Assembly: GCA_029237695.1 (NCBI GenBank)
Contig: CM055266.1
Location: forward strand, 124,672,569 to 124,736,568
DNA: 64,000 nucleotides
Direction: 5' to 3'
DNA from: Conchocele bisecta
Lineage: Eukaryota > Mollusca > Bivalvia > Lucinida > Thyasiridae
This document shows, one piece after another, positions 1 to 11,600 of this stretch (its first letter is position 1; every line of letters starts with the position of its first letter). The notes below the pieces were generated by a model. The model was not told the DNA's origin. It ran no database searches and saw only the letters and a program-made list of their open reading frames with translations. A program made the translations under genes and the position numbers.

Positions 1-124
1 GAAGAATTATACATGCCAGTGACAATCACTGTTATGGAGCGTTTCTACAATTTATCTACATTTAACATGGTACCAATTTCTGACAAGAGATGATGCATGT
101 TCAGAATTTTACATTATCTTGAAA

Positions 125-356
125 TGTGGCTGTGACTGGAGAAAAGGGGCCTATAGGTTTTGCGGTCAGTGTAAATCCAGATCAGCTTGTGCATCCGCAG
201 TCTGGTCAGGATCTGCCATGTTCGTCATCCCATCAATGAAACACCCGCCATGTTTCTAATGAGTGCAATAGATCACTATCAGGCAACAGGAGTGCTATTT
301 GAGCAAGAGCTACACTGGTCGCAGAACCCATAAGCCCTGTTTCTCCAGTCACAAAT
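125..356. mobile_element. Family B MITE
   Basis: Begins TGTGGCTGTGACTGGAG and ends with its inverse CTCCAGTCACA. Inverted ends of about 40 bases include GACCAGTGTA/TACACTGGTC-like motifs. It has no coding capacity. It resembles at least eight other copies in the window. Confidence 0.65.
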
Positions 357-659
357 AAGTTGTGATCAGTATTAGGCAGCACTAATAAAAACGTTTACCA
401 TGGTACACATGTACAATGGCCACACATTCAAGATGACCATTCCGTTACACAAGGCTTATTTGGTTAAGCAATCAAATTATTACTAATATGCCATTTAAAC
501 AGTTTCAGTAAAAAAAACCAGCCCATCTTGCATTGGTGTGCACTTGAAAAGTGGGGTAAAAATTATGTATGTGTTATTGTGACAAGAATAGAGTGAAAAT
601 ATTATCAACAGGCTGCTGGTAGTTGTGTAGGCAAATCACGATATTACCCGTCGCGTGAG
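357..659. other. Intergenic stretch, nothing recognised
   Basis: AT-rich sequence without an ORF, tandem repeat or recognised element. Confidence 0.5.
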
Positions 660-838
660 TTGATCCTGATCTAATAGCACACTCGTGTAGCTTGATAATG
701 ATCTATATTGCCTGTTAGGAGCATGGCAGATGTTTTATTGATGGAATGGCGAACAGTGCAGATCCTGATCGGCTGATCTGGATCTACACTGGTCGCAAAA
801 AACCCATAAGCCCCATTTCTCCAGTCACAGCCACATAT
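660..838. mobile_element. Family B MITE, one end truncated
   Basis: Carries the inner family B sequence and an intact right end (CCCCATTTCTCCAGTCACAGCCACA). The left end is missing or diverged. Confidence 0.6.
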
Positions 839-930
839 AAGGCCAGCCATGTGACTTTGCAACTAAGGAGAATTGCAATTTCTGAATAAAAATATTTACA
901 GAAATAGTGATATTTTCAGTAAGTTGTCTG

Positions 931-1318
931 TTTGTTTGTTTATTGGTGTTTAACGGCCTATCAACAGCTAAGGTCATGTAAGGCCGGGCAAACGGGTTCA
1001 ATCCCATTTTAACCTGCTGCATTGGGGGGAAAATACCAAAATCATAACGGAATATTTACATCGAGATAAAATATATTCAGCCCTGAAATAACCCGACCTG
1101 GTGCCAGGTCCATGCCACACAGTTACTTGGCCCCTTCCCCTAAAATAGGATTACAAATAATCGAATACTCACATAAGGGGTATAACCAGATTCAACTGTC
1201 ACATACAAAATGCCAAAGACGTATGTGAGGGCCAAACCAGGTCTCCAGTCGGAATTCCGGTAAGGATGAACCCCGATCGTTAAATTACCCATTGCTTACT
1301 CCCACCTGCCACCCACCC
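931..1318 (+). mobile_element. S1 retroposon with 12-base target duplication
   Basis: Flanked by perfect GTAAGTTGTCTG at 919-930 and 1319-1330. Starts TTTGTTTGTTTATTGGTG, runs through GTTTAACGGCCTATCAAC, and ends CTCCCACCTGCCACCCACCC. A 'GGGTTCAATCCC' segment near 992 resembles a Pol III box B. There is no poly-A tail. The duplication length is typical of LINE-mobilised SINEs. Confidence 0.8.
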
Positions 1319-1362
1319 GTAAGTTGTCTGATCCATTACCGATGACCATAGAAACTTAAAGG

Positions 1363-1750
1363 TGGCCGCAACTGGAGAAATGGGGCTTATGGCACAAATA
1401 CGAGCCTAGTATTCCTCATCTACGAGCACACTCCTGTAGCCTGATAAAGATCTACGGTATACTGCTTGTTACACGCATGATGAATGTTTCACGGACTGAA
1501 TGGTGAGCAGTGCAGATGCTAAACAGACCGGCGTAACTCCTCATCTTCTAGGACACTCCTGTACCCTGATAAAGATCTATACTGCTTGTTACAAGTATGA
1601 TGAATGTTTCACGGACTAACTGGCAAACAGTGCAGAGCCCGAGCACGTAGAGTGCTCAGGCTCTGCACTGTTTGCCAGTTAGTCCGCGAAACATTCATCA
1701 TACTGGTCATAGCAGCCATAAGCTTCATTTCTCCAGTTACAGCCACCCAT
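1363..1750. mobile_element. Family B MITE with internal long hairpin
   Basis: Left end GTGGCCGCAACTGGAG, right end CTCCAGTTACAGCCAC. The internal AGCCTGATAAAGATCTA segment is repeated, and a near-perfect palindrome occupies 1594-1704. Confidence 0.6.
1594..1704. repeat. Near-perfect 111-base palindrome
   Basis: Arms starting AGTATGATGAATGTTTC and closing with the inverse ...CATCATACT pair almost completely around a short GTAGA loop. Confidence 0.85.
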
Positions 1751-1931
1751 ACATAACACAAACACCTGAACAGCCAATTAGCGGTTATACACGGACAAGC
1801 ACACAATGCAAGTATTTAGCACATTGCTGTATATGTCGGCAATACACACGAGTAGTAGGCTGAGGTATGATAATCATACATGGTTGTGATTGCAGAAATG
1901 GGACTTATTATTACGGGTTTTGCGACCAGTA

Positions 1932-2445
1932 GCCTATTTCACCAACATTGCAAAGTACAGTGAAACCTCTCTAAACCGGACTCTCTGGGAGGTTCCCAGG
2001 GTGTCTAATTTACAGAGGTTTCACTGTAAATCAGGCATTTGATCATTCTGAGCCGTACGTGTTTGCTATTCAATCATGAACAGACATTATCACCTGAGAT
2101 AAATGTCAGTGAATCAAAAATAAGATTACAGATGTGTCGATGGTGTCTGGTTTAGAGAGGTTCCACTGTATACTTATCCAGCAAAGTACACTTTGAGGGA
2201 GAAATATTCAATTTAAGGATAGAGTTATTAATTTTTATTATACTGAATTTATTACATTATCACAGCCATTTTGGCTGTGATAATGTAATAAAATCAGTAT
2301 AATAATTCTGCATACTTTTAATCATCAAATATATGCAGTCGTTAGTTCTATATGAAATAATGCATTTCGGGAAAAATAAATGATTACTCCCTCAAAGTAT
2401 ACTTTGCTAGATAAGCATACTTTGCAATTTTGATGAAATCAGCTA
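1932..2445. mobile_element. Family A MITE interrupted by a TA-flanked MITE
   Basis: Ends GCCTATTTCACCAAC and, inverted, TTGATGAAATCAGC. The internal palindrome centres on CAGCCATTTTGGCTG near 2260-2283. The element at 1958-2168 splits its left arm. Confidence 0.75.
1958..2168. mobile_element. pogo/Tc1-like MITE nested in family A
   Basis: Ends CAGTGAAACCTCTCTAAACC and, inverted, GGTTTAGAGAGGTTCCACTG, flanked by TA on both sides (1956-1957, 2169-2170). Removing it restores the family A consensus AAAGTATACTTATC. Confidence 0.8.
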
Positions 2446-2447
2446 CA

Positions 2448-2850
2448 ATGCAGATCTGCACTGTCCGCCATTCCAATGAAAAACCCTCTGATCAGTGAGT
2501 GAGTGAGTGAATAGGGTTTAACGTCCGCTTTTCTGACATAGAGGTACAAGCCTCAGGGAGTCTACACGCAGACGGGTCAACGGGGTCGAGTCCCGTATCC
2601 ACCTGTCCAAGGGGGGTAAATCCCAACTTCAGAACTCAATATTTACAATCAAAATATATATTCAGTCCTGAAATTAGAACAACCTGATCTGGTGCCAGGC
2701 CCTCGCCACACCAGCATCATTTATCCCATCCCCTAAAAGTAATAGGATTAGCGCTAATCTTACTTTTATATATGGGGCATAGCCCGACTCAACTCTCCCT
2801 CTGATCAGTATCTACACCGGTCACAAATCCCATTTCTCCAGTCACAGTCA
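2448..2850. mobile_element. Family B MITE fragment split by S1
   Basis: CTACAATGCAGATCTGCACTG on the left and CACCGGTCACAAATC...CTCCAGTCACAGTCACA on the right are family B segments separated by the S1 element at 2497-2796. Confidence 0.6.
2497..2796 (+). mobile_element. S1-related retroposon with 13-base target duplication
   Basis: Perfect CCCTCTGATCAGT at 2484-2496 and 2797-2809. Starts with a (GAGT)n run, then GGGTTTAACGTCCGC. It contains GGGGTCGAGTCCCG (box B-like) and AACCTGATCTGGTGCCAGG shared with S1. There is no poly-A tail. Confidence 0.8.
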
Positions 2851-3417
2851 CATACATATGTATTACAAAGAGATGGCAAACTGCATAGAGAAATCTGTCC
2901 ACTCTGATCATGGCCAACACTGATTACCTCGGGGCGCTATTAGATTAACATATCATGACCTAATATCTTACTTTACGTTTAAATTTCAAAATAATCTGAT
3001 CTGCGGGGGTAAAGGCTTAGGTCACATTTCCCAAACCACAGCTGCCAGGTATATAAGTAGCCGATATCACCAAAATTGCAAAGTATACTTATCTAGCAAA
3101 GTATACTTTGAGGGAGTAATCATTTATTTTTCCCGAAATGCATTACGTCATATAGAACTAACGACTGCATATATTTGATGATTAAAGGTATGGAGAATTA
3201 TTATACTGAATTTATTACATTATCACAGCCAAAATGGCTGTGATAAGGTAATAAATTCAGTATAAGAACAAGAGTGCCGCAAGTCACAAAATACGCCCGT
3301 CTAATATGGGCCAGACAGCGAAGATGCAGAAATGTGAAGATGTCACCAAGGCAAGGAACATTAATGAGAATTTGAAAGTCTATAGTATAGCATTATTTCT
3401 TCATCTCGTTGTGCTAA

Positions 3418-3679
3418 ACCAGGGTTCAAGCTAGGCCAAAAATTTAGGGAGAAGTGACTTCTCCCTCCTGGCAAAATAGGGAGAAGTGAGGCAAAATTAG
3501 GGAGAAGTGATAAAAATCATAATTTCACTGAACATTTCTCTTACGGTTATCGCGTAACTGTAAACTCTATGTGTACACACCAGGGGTCATGAAACAATCG
3601 ATGCGATCCAATTTTACAGCCTATTTGGTGGGATTAGCGCATTTATGACATGCACTCGCCCCTAGGGTCTGAAATTCAT

Positions 3680-3731
<52 letters not shown>

Positions 3732-3853
3732 GAAAAAAAAAAAAAATAGAAAATTCCAGAGCGACTTGACTTCCCCCTACGAGAAAAATAAGGCGACTTG
3801 GCCAGAAAAAAAGCGACCACTTCGCCCATGTCGCCCTCAAACATGAACCCTGG
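3418..3853. mobile_element. Repeat with CCAGGGTTCA inverted ends and a poly-A block
   Basis: CCAGGGTTCAAGCTAGGCC at the left and CATGAACCCTGG at the right. Inside are GGGAGAAGTGA direct repeats and, at 3683-3729, an uninterrupted A tract of nearly 50 bases. Confidence 0.5.
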
Positions 3854-3940
3854 CAAATATTAAAGTTCATGTATACTAATTTAGGCACAGATAGAAAAGT
3901 AGAGTGTAAAGTAGAAATGGTAGGGAATTGGATACAATAA

Positions 3941-4485
3941 TGTAGAAAAAGTGGCCAAGTTAAAAAGGTGATATTTTTGTTAAAAAATATGTTTTCGGCA
4001 TAAAAACACCAAGGTGCACATCTTCAATATGTGTAGAAGACGTGTGTATAGTTTCAGAACGATCTACCGAACGGTTTCGGAGGAGTTGTGTACACAAACT
4101 CTGTACCGTATATATAATTGTATAGAAAAATGTAGAAAAAATGGCTGAGTTAAAAAGGTGATATTTTTGTTAAAAAATATGTTTTCGGCATAAAAACACC
4201 AAGGTGCACATCTTCAATATGTGTAGAAGACGTGTGTATAGTTTCAGAACGATCTACCGAACGGTTTCGGAGGAGTTGTGTACACAAACTCTGTACCGTA
4301 TATATAATTGTATAGAAAAATGTAGAAAAAATGGCTGAGTTAAAAAGGTGATATTTTTGTTAAAAAATATGTTTTCGGCATAAAAACACCAAGGTGCACA
4401 TCTTCAATATGTGTAGAAGACGTGTGTATAGTTTCAGATCGATCGACTGAACGGTTTCGGAGGAGTTGTGTACACGAACTATGCG
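3941..4485. repeat. 190-base tandem repeat, about three copies
   Basis: Unit starts TGTAGAAAAA at 3941, 4131 and 4321. Copies 1 and 2 are nearly identical; the third ends near 4485 and is followed by a CCCG-rich tract and hairpin. A second 190-base family with similar organisation is at 31000-31545. Confidence 0.85.
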
Positions 4486-5027
4486 CTTTTTCTTCAGCCG
4501 CCCGCCCGCCGTGCGGTAAAACAGAATACGTACCGTTTTTTAAAAACGGTCGTATAAAAATTAATCCTTAAATTGAAAATTTCTCCCTCAAAGTGTACTT
4601 AGCAAGATAAGTAAGTATACTTTGCAATTTTGATGAAATACGCTACCGATTTTTCAAGACTGTATGTAAAAGTTATAGTGTTTAGATCTTAACCAAGCAT
4701 GCATGACATATAACAAGCTTAACAACAAACTGATCAGTGTGCATAAATTAATCAGGGCCTGCAATTATAAAAATTCTAAGCAAGTACTTGGTTCTCATAT
4801 TTGAATCAGGAAATTTGATTTGTCGCGGCTGAGCTGTGACATTTATTCAACATTTTTCTACATAAATATTTGCATAGAGTTGTGAAAACATTAGAATGCA
4901 GGAGTTGATCCAAAAGAATCATCCAAGAATAGTGAAATAATATCACAAGTTTTCGGCCTAGAGATCGTTATGGTTGTCCACTGGTTTAGATTCGGGTCAG
5001 TTGGTCAGTTGCTATTCCTGTGCAAAT

Positions 5028-5210
5028 CTCCCTAAAAGTAATAGGATTAGCACTACTTACTACTTTCATACGGGGTGTAATCAGATTCAACGCTCATGTA
5101 CCAGAAAGCCAAAAAATGCAACTAAAGTCCAAACCAGGATATTGGGATTAATGCTGCATCCCGTTTTTAAATTTACCCTTTACATGCTCCCAACCAGCCA
5201 CCCACTCCTG
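5028..5210 (+). mobile_element. S1 3' fragment
   Basis: CCCTAAAAGTAATAGGATTAG through GCTCCCAACCAGCCACCCAC matches the 3' half of S1. The 5' half is absent. Confidence 0.6.
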
Positions 5211-5442
5211 GGGACGCTTCACTAAACTGTACGATTAAACTGTTCGTAAGTGCAAATTTAGGATCGTCTGGAAATTTCAATTGTTGGATTTACATTTATT
5301 GAGCATAGGCTGCATATGCAGCCTATGCTCAATAAATGTAAATCCAATAATTGTTTATATGAAAACATTGTTAATGGGAAATTTACAGACTATCATAATT
5401 TTGCACTTACAGACACTTTAGTCTTACAAAGTTCCCCTGCAC
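5208..5442. mobile_element. Family C MITE
   Basis: Left end CGCTTCACTAAACTGTACGA, centre palindrome GCATAGGCTGCATATGCAGC near 5302-5322, right end inverted and degraded (ACAAAGTTCCCC). Matches the better copy at 33072-33317. Confidence 0.65.
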
Positions 5443-5849
5443 ATCAAGGGTTATGGTGATGGTACATAGTAATGTAGGTTACAGAAGAGACCATTTTCAT
5501 CACATGGGGCAAAAATAATTGGAATTACAACCAATTAATCGGACAATATTTCACCACCATCCAGTGGGTTTATAAGAGAATCTGTGTAACCTGTGCTAAA
5601 CCATACCTTAATTACATTGCATATATCCCAGACAGTTAGCATTAATCAATGGTTCATAACGATCAAACTTTCGAAGCACATGCTCCCATCTCGGGCTTGA
5701 AATCAGGAAGTTTGATTGGTCGAGGCTCAACCAATAAAACTGCCTGATTTACAACACAAAGTCTGAACAGATTAAAAAGTTTTATAATAACACAGTTCAT
5801 GCCAAATAGTTATTGATAGCTTACACACATAGATACTTCTCATTAGTTG

Positions 5850-6303
5850 CAGAGCTCCAGATCAGGGCCCGGTTGCTCAAAGTTTCTGTTAGCTTAACAG
5901 ACTGTTAAAAATCCTTAGCATTGCTAAGGATTTAACAGTCTGTTAAGCTAACAGAGGTTTTCAGCAACCAGGCCCAGGTGCGTATTGGTGTATTTTACGC
6001 ACTTATTTTAGCAGAATACGGACCGATTATCAAAAGTGGGAGTACAAAATACTCACACCAATGTGAAAATATATATTGATTTTCAAATTGAGTAGTGAAA
6101 ATACTGTAATAAAGTTGATATTTACTAATAGTGGAGCTGCAAAAGAACACTTCTTTTTGCAGCTCAAATAAGAGAATTTGTATATGTGTTTTATATTGTT
6201 TTATCATTTGTTCCCCATTTAATATTAAGGAAGTAAACTACACATTGAATTTGAAATCTGGAGGTATACTAATCTTTCGATACAAAACTTATCTGGAGCA
6301 CTG
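5850..6303. mobile_element. E2 MITE with nested palindromic insert
   Basis: Left end CAGAGCTCCAGAT, right end ACTTATCTGGAGCACTG. Internal GGTGCGTATTGG and CAGCTCAAATAAG match E2 at 13775-14120. A short palindromic element (about 5864-5975, GGCCCGGTTGCTCAAA...CAGCAACCAGGCCC) interrupts the left arm. Confidence 0.65.
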
Positions 6304-6649
6304 GTTGAATGTACGAAAATATTATAATTTACACATGCACTGTGTTTGAAATAGATGCAGCTCAATTACAAGTGGTAAATTCAGATATTCAAAACTTGGG
6401 AGTGCAATCAGGTGTAGCCTAATCTTCAAATTCCCAGCAAATCCTTTACTTGCCCAGCAGGCATACGGCAATATATTTTTCTTTGACAAAAATACCCCTT
6501 TTATGCTGTCAGAATGGAATATCTCATACCCGTTTAAACCAGTTCCATAGGGATGAAAGGATTAAGTATTGTTTTGATGATTGTGCTCAGTGTTGTTATG
6601 GTATTGAATGCAACCTAAATTTTATCACAAATAAACATCTAATTCTGTA

Positions 6650-6947
6650 GCCTATTTCACCAACATTGCAAAGTTTACTTATCTAGCAAAGTATACTTTG
6701 AGGGAGAAATTTTCAATTTTAGGATAAATTTATCAATTTTTATTATACTGAATTTATAACATTATCACAGCCATTTGGCTGTGATAATGTAATAAATTCA
6801 GTATAATAATTCTGCATACTTTTAACCATCAAATATATGCAGTTGTTAATTCTATATGAAATAATGCATTTCGGGAAAAATAAATGATTACTCCCTCAAA
6901 GTATGCTTTGCTAGAAAAGTACACTTTGCAATGTTGATGAAATAGGC
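6650..6947. mobile_element. Family A MITE, intact
   Basis: TA-flanked (6648-6649, 6948-6949). Ends GCCTATTTCACCAACATTGC and, inverted, GCAATGTTGATGAAATAGGC. A long internal palindrome centres on CAGCCATTTGGCTG near 6768-6781. Confidence 0.85.
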
Positions 6948-7129
6948 TACAGGAGATGTTGAACCTCCGAGCATTTGTACTACACACATTTGAAGCCAGC
7001 ACGTTTCTACACTGCTTTGGGTATGGGACCGCCAATCACAAATGGGGCTTATTGAGACGGAGATTAGTGTAGCTCCTGAACACTATGACTTGTTAAGTAG
7101 AAGTATGATAACAAGAGCTGGCATCGTTA

Positions 7130-7445
7130 AACGAAGCTAATCCCTTCGCTGGCAGCCTTGATAATTAAAAAAAAAAACAACAAACTAAGTCCTAAGTGAC
7201 CTTGGGCGGTCGGATGTGGGTCGTATGCAAAACAAAGTACCATCCCTAGACACACACACTATGGCCAAATATCAAAATCGGTGAAGCAGTTCATAAGTTA
7301 TTGAATAAAAAAAACAAAACTTTAATAAACGCATTTGCCTTACAAACAAGGTGAACAGAAGTCCTCAGTGACCTTGACCGTGGGTGGTTGGACATGCGTC
7401 GTATGCAAAACAAAGCACCATCCCTAGGCTCCAAGTCTCAGTTAT
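7130..7445. repeat. Two-unit tandem repeat
   Basis: Two copies of GAACAGAAGTCCTCAGTGACC / CGTATGCAAAACAAAGYACCATCCCTAG. A related fragment is at 35290-35450. A PL-type core without a clear tail. Confidence 0.5.
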
Positions 7446-7740
7446 TGCAAAGTCAATTGTGACCGACAGGAAAATATGGGAGCTATGGCCTTCGTCACTA
7501 TTGATTGATTGATTGTGCATTCAACATCAAGGTCATATACAGACTGGCCTTTGCAACCAGTGTAGATCCAGCTAAAAAAGAACATCAGTTCTGCACCGTC
7601 ATTGAGTCAATAAAACACTCATTGTGTTTCTAAATAAAACAAAAACGGTATCGAGCTTCAAGTGTGCTAGACGATCAGGAGCTAGACAGTCTAGACTGGC
7701 TACAAACGCCAATAAACCCCCATTTCTCCGGTTATTTATA
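7446..7740. mobile_element. Diverged family B copy
   Basis: ATGGGAGCTATGGCC near the left and CAATAAACCCCCATTTCTCC at the right resemble family B ends; the centre is degraded. Confidence 0.4.
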
Positions 7741-7962
7741 TCTGATGCCATAAACAGAAATGTAATTCCATGACTTTCAGAAATGCAGGCTTTTAAACAT
7801 ACAAATCAGCACACAAAATGTGAAAGGAGGAATGAAGATGATCCAGACATTCTCCAATCATAAATTCAGAGGTGGGCTGAATGAATGACAGCATCAAAGG
7901 CAAATTGGGTCAGCCAAATATTCTTGAACAACCATGTACTAAACTGTATGGTAGACATTAGG

Positions 7963-8190
7963 GCCTGTATGGGATAGGGCCAGGGCCTGTATTATAAAAA
8001 CTTTCTAAGCACATTCTCAAAGTTAATTCTCAAAATCAGTCAATGCCTTAATTTTAAACGAAATCAAGGAGCTTCATTGGCAGAGACTGAGCAAAATCAA
8101 GCCTCAACCAATCAAACTTCTAGATTTTGAGCATGAGCACCGAGAATGTTCTCCGGAAGTTTTCTACAACCAGTCCGAGGTGTGCCACAC
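7963..8190. repeat. Dispersed repeat in the presumed ATXN7 3' UTR
   Basis: GGGCCTGTATTATAAAA...CTCAATCAAAC-type sequence. Related fragments lie near 4750-4815, 5690-5750, 14200-14305, 20640-20730 and 37570-37600, recognisable by 'AAAATCAGAAAGTTTGATTGG' style motifs with an inverted partner. It starts about 18 bases past the stop codon. Confidence 0.45.
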
Positions 8191-8207
8191 AAGCCCTAAT
8201 GCCGGTG

Positions 8208-8641
8208 CTATGATATCAATGTGCCGGACGGCGAGTTCTGAGCCGGAGTTTCCGTGGCCTGCCGGATATGTAGACCCTGCTTCTGTGCCTCGTCGCTCGT
8301 GATGAACACCGTGTGTGTCGAGTGTGGTCCGCCAAGACTTAGATTCCCCGTCGAAAACGGAATCGTCAGCGACATCGGCTGCATAGTCACTTTACTGCCC
8401 GCCGTCTTCTGAATAGCACTGTTCTTCATTTGAAACTGGGAGAACTGAGTAGTAGTGAGCACCTGACTAGCATTGATTTGATTTGATGTGATGGGGGCGG
8501 GGCCAGGGAATGAGAAGTTCTGTTGCTGGGTACCGGCATGCAGCTGTAATGTCTGGTGGCCGGCTCCCCGCTGTATGTGAGGATGCGGATGGCCTTTAGA
8601 CTGGAACACAGGGTGGCGCTGTGATATCAGCAGCTCTTTCT
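8208..8641 (-). CDS. ATXN7: ATXN7 terminal coding exon 11 (residues 1187-1330 and stop)
   Basis: Acceptor CTGCCTTCCTTCCAG; the frame is fixed by the phase-1 overhang of exon 10. Encodes KELLISQRHPVFQ followed by a Gln/His/Ser/Thr-rich tail ending SPSGTLIS, with a TAG stop at 8210-8208. No family domain is recognised in the tail. The sequence just after the stop is repeat-derived and I could not place a convincing poly-A signal. Confidence 0.83.
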
Positions 8642-11600
8642 CTGGAAGGAAGGCAGCAAATGAACGTGTATTATAATTATAATGGTGGATATTCATTTAT
8701 GGTTGCGACTGAAGAAATGGGGCTCATGGGATTTGCGACTAGTGTAGCTCCTGGTAAAATACCACACTCCTGTAGTCTGATAATGATCTATATTGCTTGT
8801 TAGAAACATGACGGGCGTTCATTGATGTAATATCAAACAGTGCAGATCCTGATCAGACTGTGCAGATGTACAGGCTGAAAACCAATTCTATCATACAAGA
8901 TGTCATGAGCCCCAGATGGTAGAGGAAAGATATACTCAAAAGTGGCTTATTTATGAGTGTGACAGGAGAAATGGGGCTTGTTAGAAACATGTTTAATTGA
9001 ATGGCGAACAGTGCAGATCGCGATCAGATCCTGTGCGGATGCACAGGCTGATCTGGATCTACACTGGTAGCACAACCAATAAGCCCCATTTCTCCAGTCA
9101 CGGGATGGGTTGTGGCCGAGAGGTTAGAGCACTGGACTTCAATACCAGAGGTTATGGATTCACACCTCGTCTTAGGCATCCCAATACTTTCAATAGTATT
9201 TCCATCCCACTGGTCGTTCGAATGAGACAAAGCCGAGGTCCAGTCCCTACATGATTTGGGCAGTTGCTGGGACATTAACCCTTAGACCGCTATCTTAATT
9301 TTGTTGTTGTCTGCTGTTTATTTTCTATTTTCCATTTTTATCATCAAAAACATGCTTTGACAGCACTTTCTGAAAATTTAAAACATGGTTTAACAGCAAT
9401 TCAGAATCATTTCCATTGGAAATGATTCTGAAGTGCTGTCAAACCATGTTTTTATTGAGAAATAAGGCAAGATATAAAAGCAACAGCAGACGGAAATTGT
9501 TGTGAGTAGCGGCCTAAGGGTTAAGCCAATTCACTTCCTCCAGTCACAGCCACAGTTCAGGAGTTTGGTTCAATCACAGCCAGAATTACAGATGGAGTGT
9601 AGCTGAGCTCCAGATAAGCTGTGTATTTGCTTAAATACCCAATTAAAATTGCCAAAAACCCAATTGAAATCAGAAGTAGTGAGTATCAATAATAAAAAAA
9701 TTGTGGTACGTTTATCATGCTGCAGAAAACAATAAACCGACCACAAATATAGCAAGTTTTTCTTATTTTTCCACAAATCTTGGTATTTCATGAGAATAGT
9801 CTCCAAGGAGACAATTCTAATGAAATGCCAAGACATGTTTTCATTTAGAAGCAAACTATTGAATAATTGCTGTCAACTGATATGTAAACAGCAGTGTGAT
9901 TCTATTTAACCCAATTAAAATTTTGAAATACCCAATTGTTTCAGAAATGATGGAGTGACAATACTCAATTACTAATTCCTTATCTGGAGCCCTGTGTAGC
10001 AAACAATCATACCTGGGGTAGCAGATACCACTCCATTGGGCAGCGGAGATGTGGACACTTGTGGGCTCACAGATCCCTGCAACGTACATGTAGCCAATAT
10101 TAATATTTATTATATGACTTCAGTCATTGTCATTGGCCGAAACACAGCCACGTGATTATCTACAAATTGAATGTAGACCTCTGAATGGTTTGTTTACACG
10201 AATAAGCACTCGAGGACCGCGAGACCGGTCCGAGATGCGTTTATTAATGTAAACAAACATATTGTTCACCTCCTTAGAGGGCATGTGTAAATCTGGCACA
10301 TGTAATTGTTATTGTGTTTACACCGTTAGTGATTATTCCTGATTTTATGAATATTCGTGGTAAGGGTCATATAATAAAACAATTGTGAAAAGCAAGATTA
10401 ATCGTAATCCGTAAATGGATATTTATGTAATATTATTGAAAAGGTGACACATATGGGAATTTCTCAATTGATAATAAAACAATAATCACCTTGTCATATC
10501 GGTCAATAATTCCAGCACAAAAATATTCACACAATTCCCTAACATTTGATTGGTCTGTAGCAAGTCTCTGTCCAAAATTTATATCCCAGTAAACTCCATG
10601 CCGAACTACTTTCCATAACCGTCAGGCGCAGTTAAAATAATTCTTAAGAAAACGGAAAATAAACACATTTTCTTGATGAATTTATTTCAAATGTTGGAAT
10701 TATAAGGAATGAATGGCCTTTTTGTTGAATTTATCGGGGATATAAACTTGGAAAAGTCGCGGGAATACTGGATGAAGGCCTTCTGGCCTTCGTCCAGTAT
10801 TCCCGCGACTTTTCCAAGTTTATACCCTCGATAAATTCCACAAAAAGGCCATTCATTCCTATAATACTGCGTCCTCGGTCAAATTCACGTTTATCGGGTT
10901 GATAAAACCATGTATTGACCTGACAACAAGGTGATAATTGTATAATATTGAGGGTTAACATCATTTACATCTTAGCACACTTCCAGAATTAATTGCATGT
11001 CGGGAGTGGAAGGCACCTGAATTTTTTTATTTATGGCTGCTGGGGTTGAAAAAATGAAAAGTGCTTAAAAAAATCATCAGAAAGTTAATTTAATTACATG
11101 GGTAGTTTGTTTGTTTATTAGTGTTTAACGGCCTATCAACAGCTAAGGTCATGTAAGGCCGGGCAAACAGGTTCGATCCCCATTTTAACCTGCTGCATTG
11201 GGGGGGGGTGGGGGGGGGGGGGGGGAGGGGGGGGGGGGGGGATTGGAATCAGATTGGAATATTTACATCGAGGACAAATATATTCAGCCCGAAATTAGAA
11301 TAACCTGACCTGGTGCCAGGTCCATACCACACCAGTCACTTGGCCCCTTCCCCTAAAACAGGATTACGAATATCGTAATACTCACATAAGGGGTATAACC
11401 AGATTCAACTGTCACATACAAAATGCCAAAGACGTATGTGAGGGCCAAACCCGGTCTCCAGTCGGGATTCCGGAATGGATGAACCTCGATCGTTAAATTA
11501 CCCATCGCATGCTCCCACCTGCCACCCACTACATGGGTAGTCTTTTTTCTTCTTCAAAAAGTGCCTTCCTCTCCCCAAATACAATTAATTCAGGAATTTC

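Larger units (their letters stand above)
3052..4648. mobile_element. Family A MITE split by a tandem-array insertion
   Basis: The left half ends near 3262 (TTCAGTATAA) and the right half resumes near 4558 (TTAATCCTTAAATTG) with the expected CTCCCTCAAAGTGTACTT and TTGATGAAATACGCTA end. About 1.3 kb of unrelated sequence lies between. Confidence 0.65.

Noticed and set aside
9105..9180. Possible tRNA gene
   Set aside because: A and B boxes are present but the acceptor and anticodon stems do not close, and related copies carry a common SINE body.
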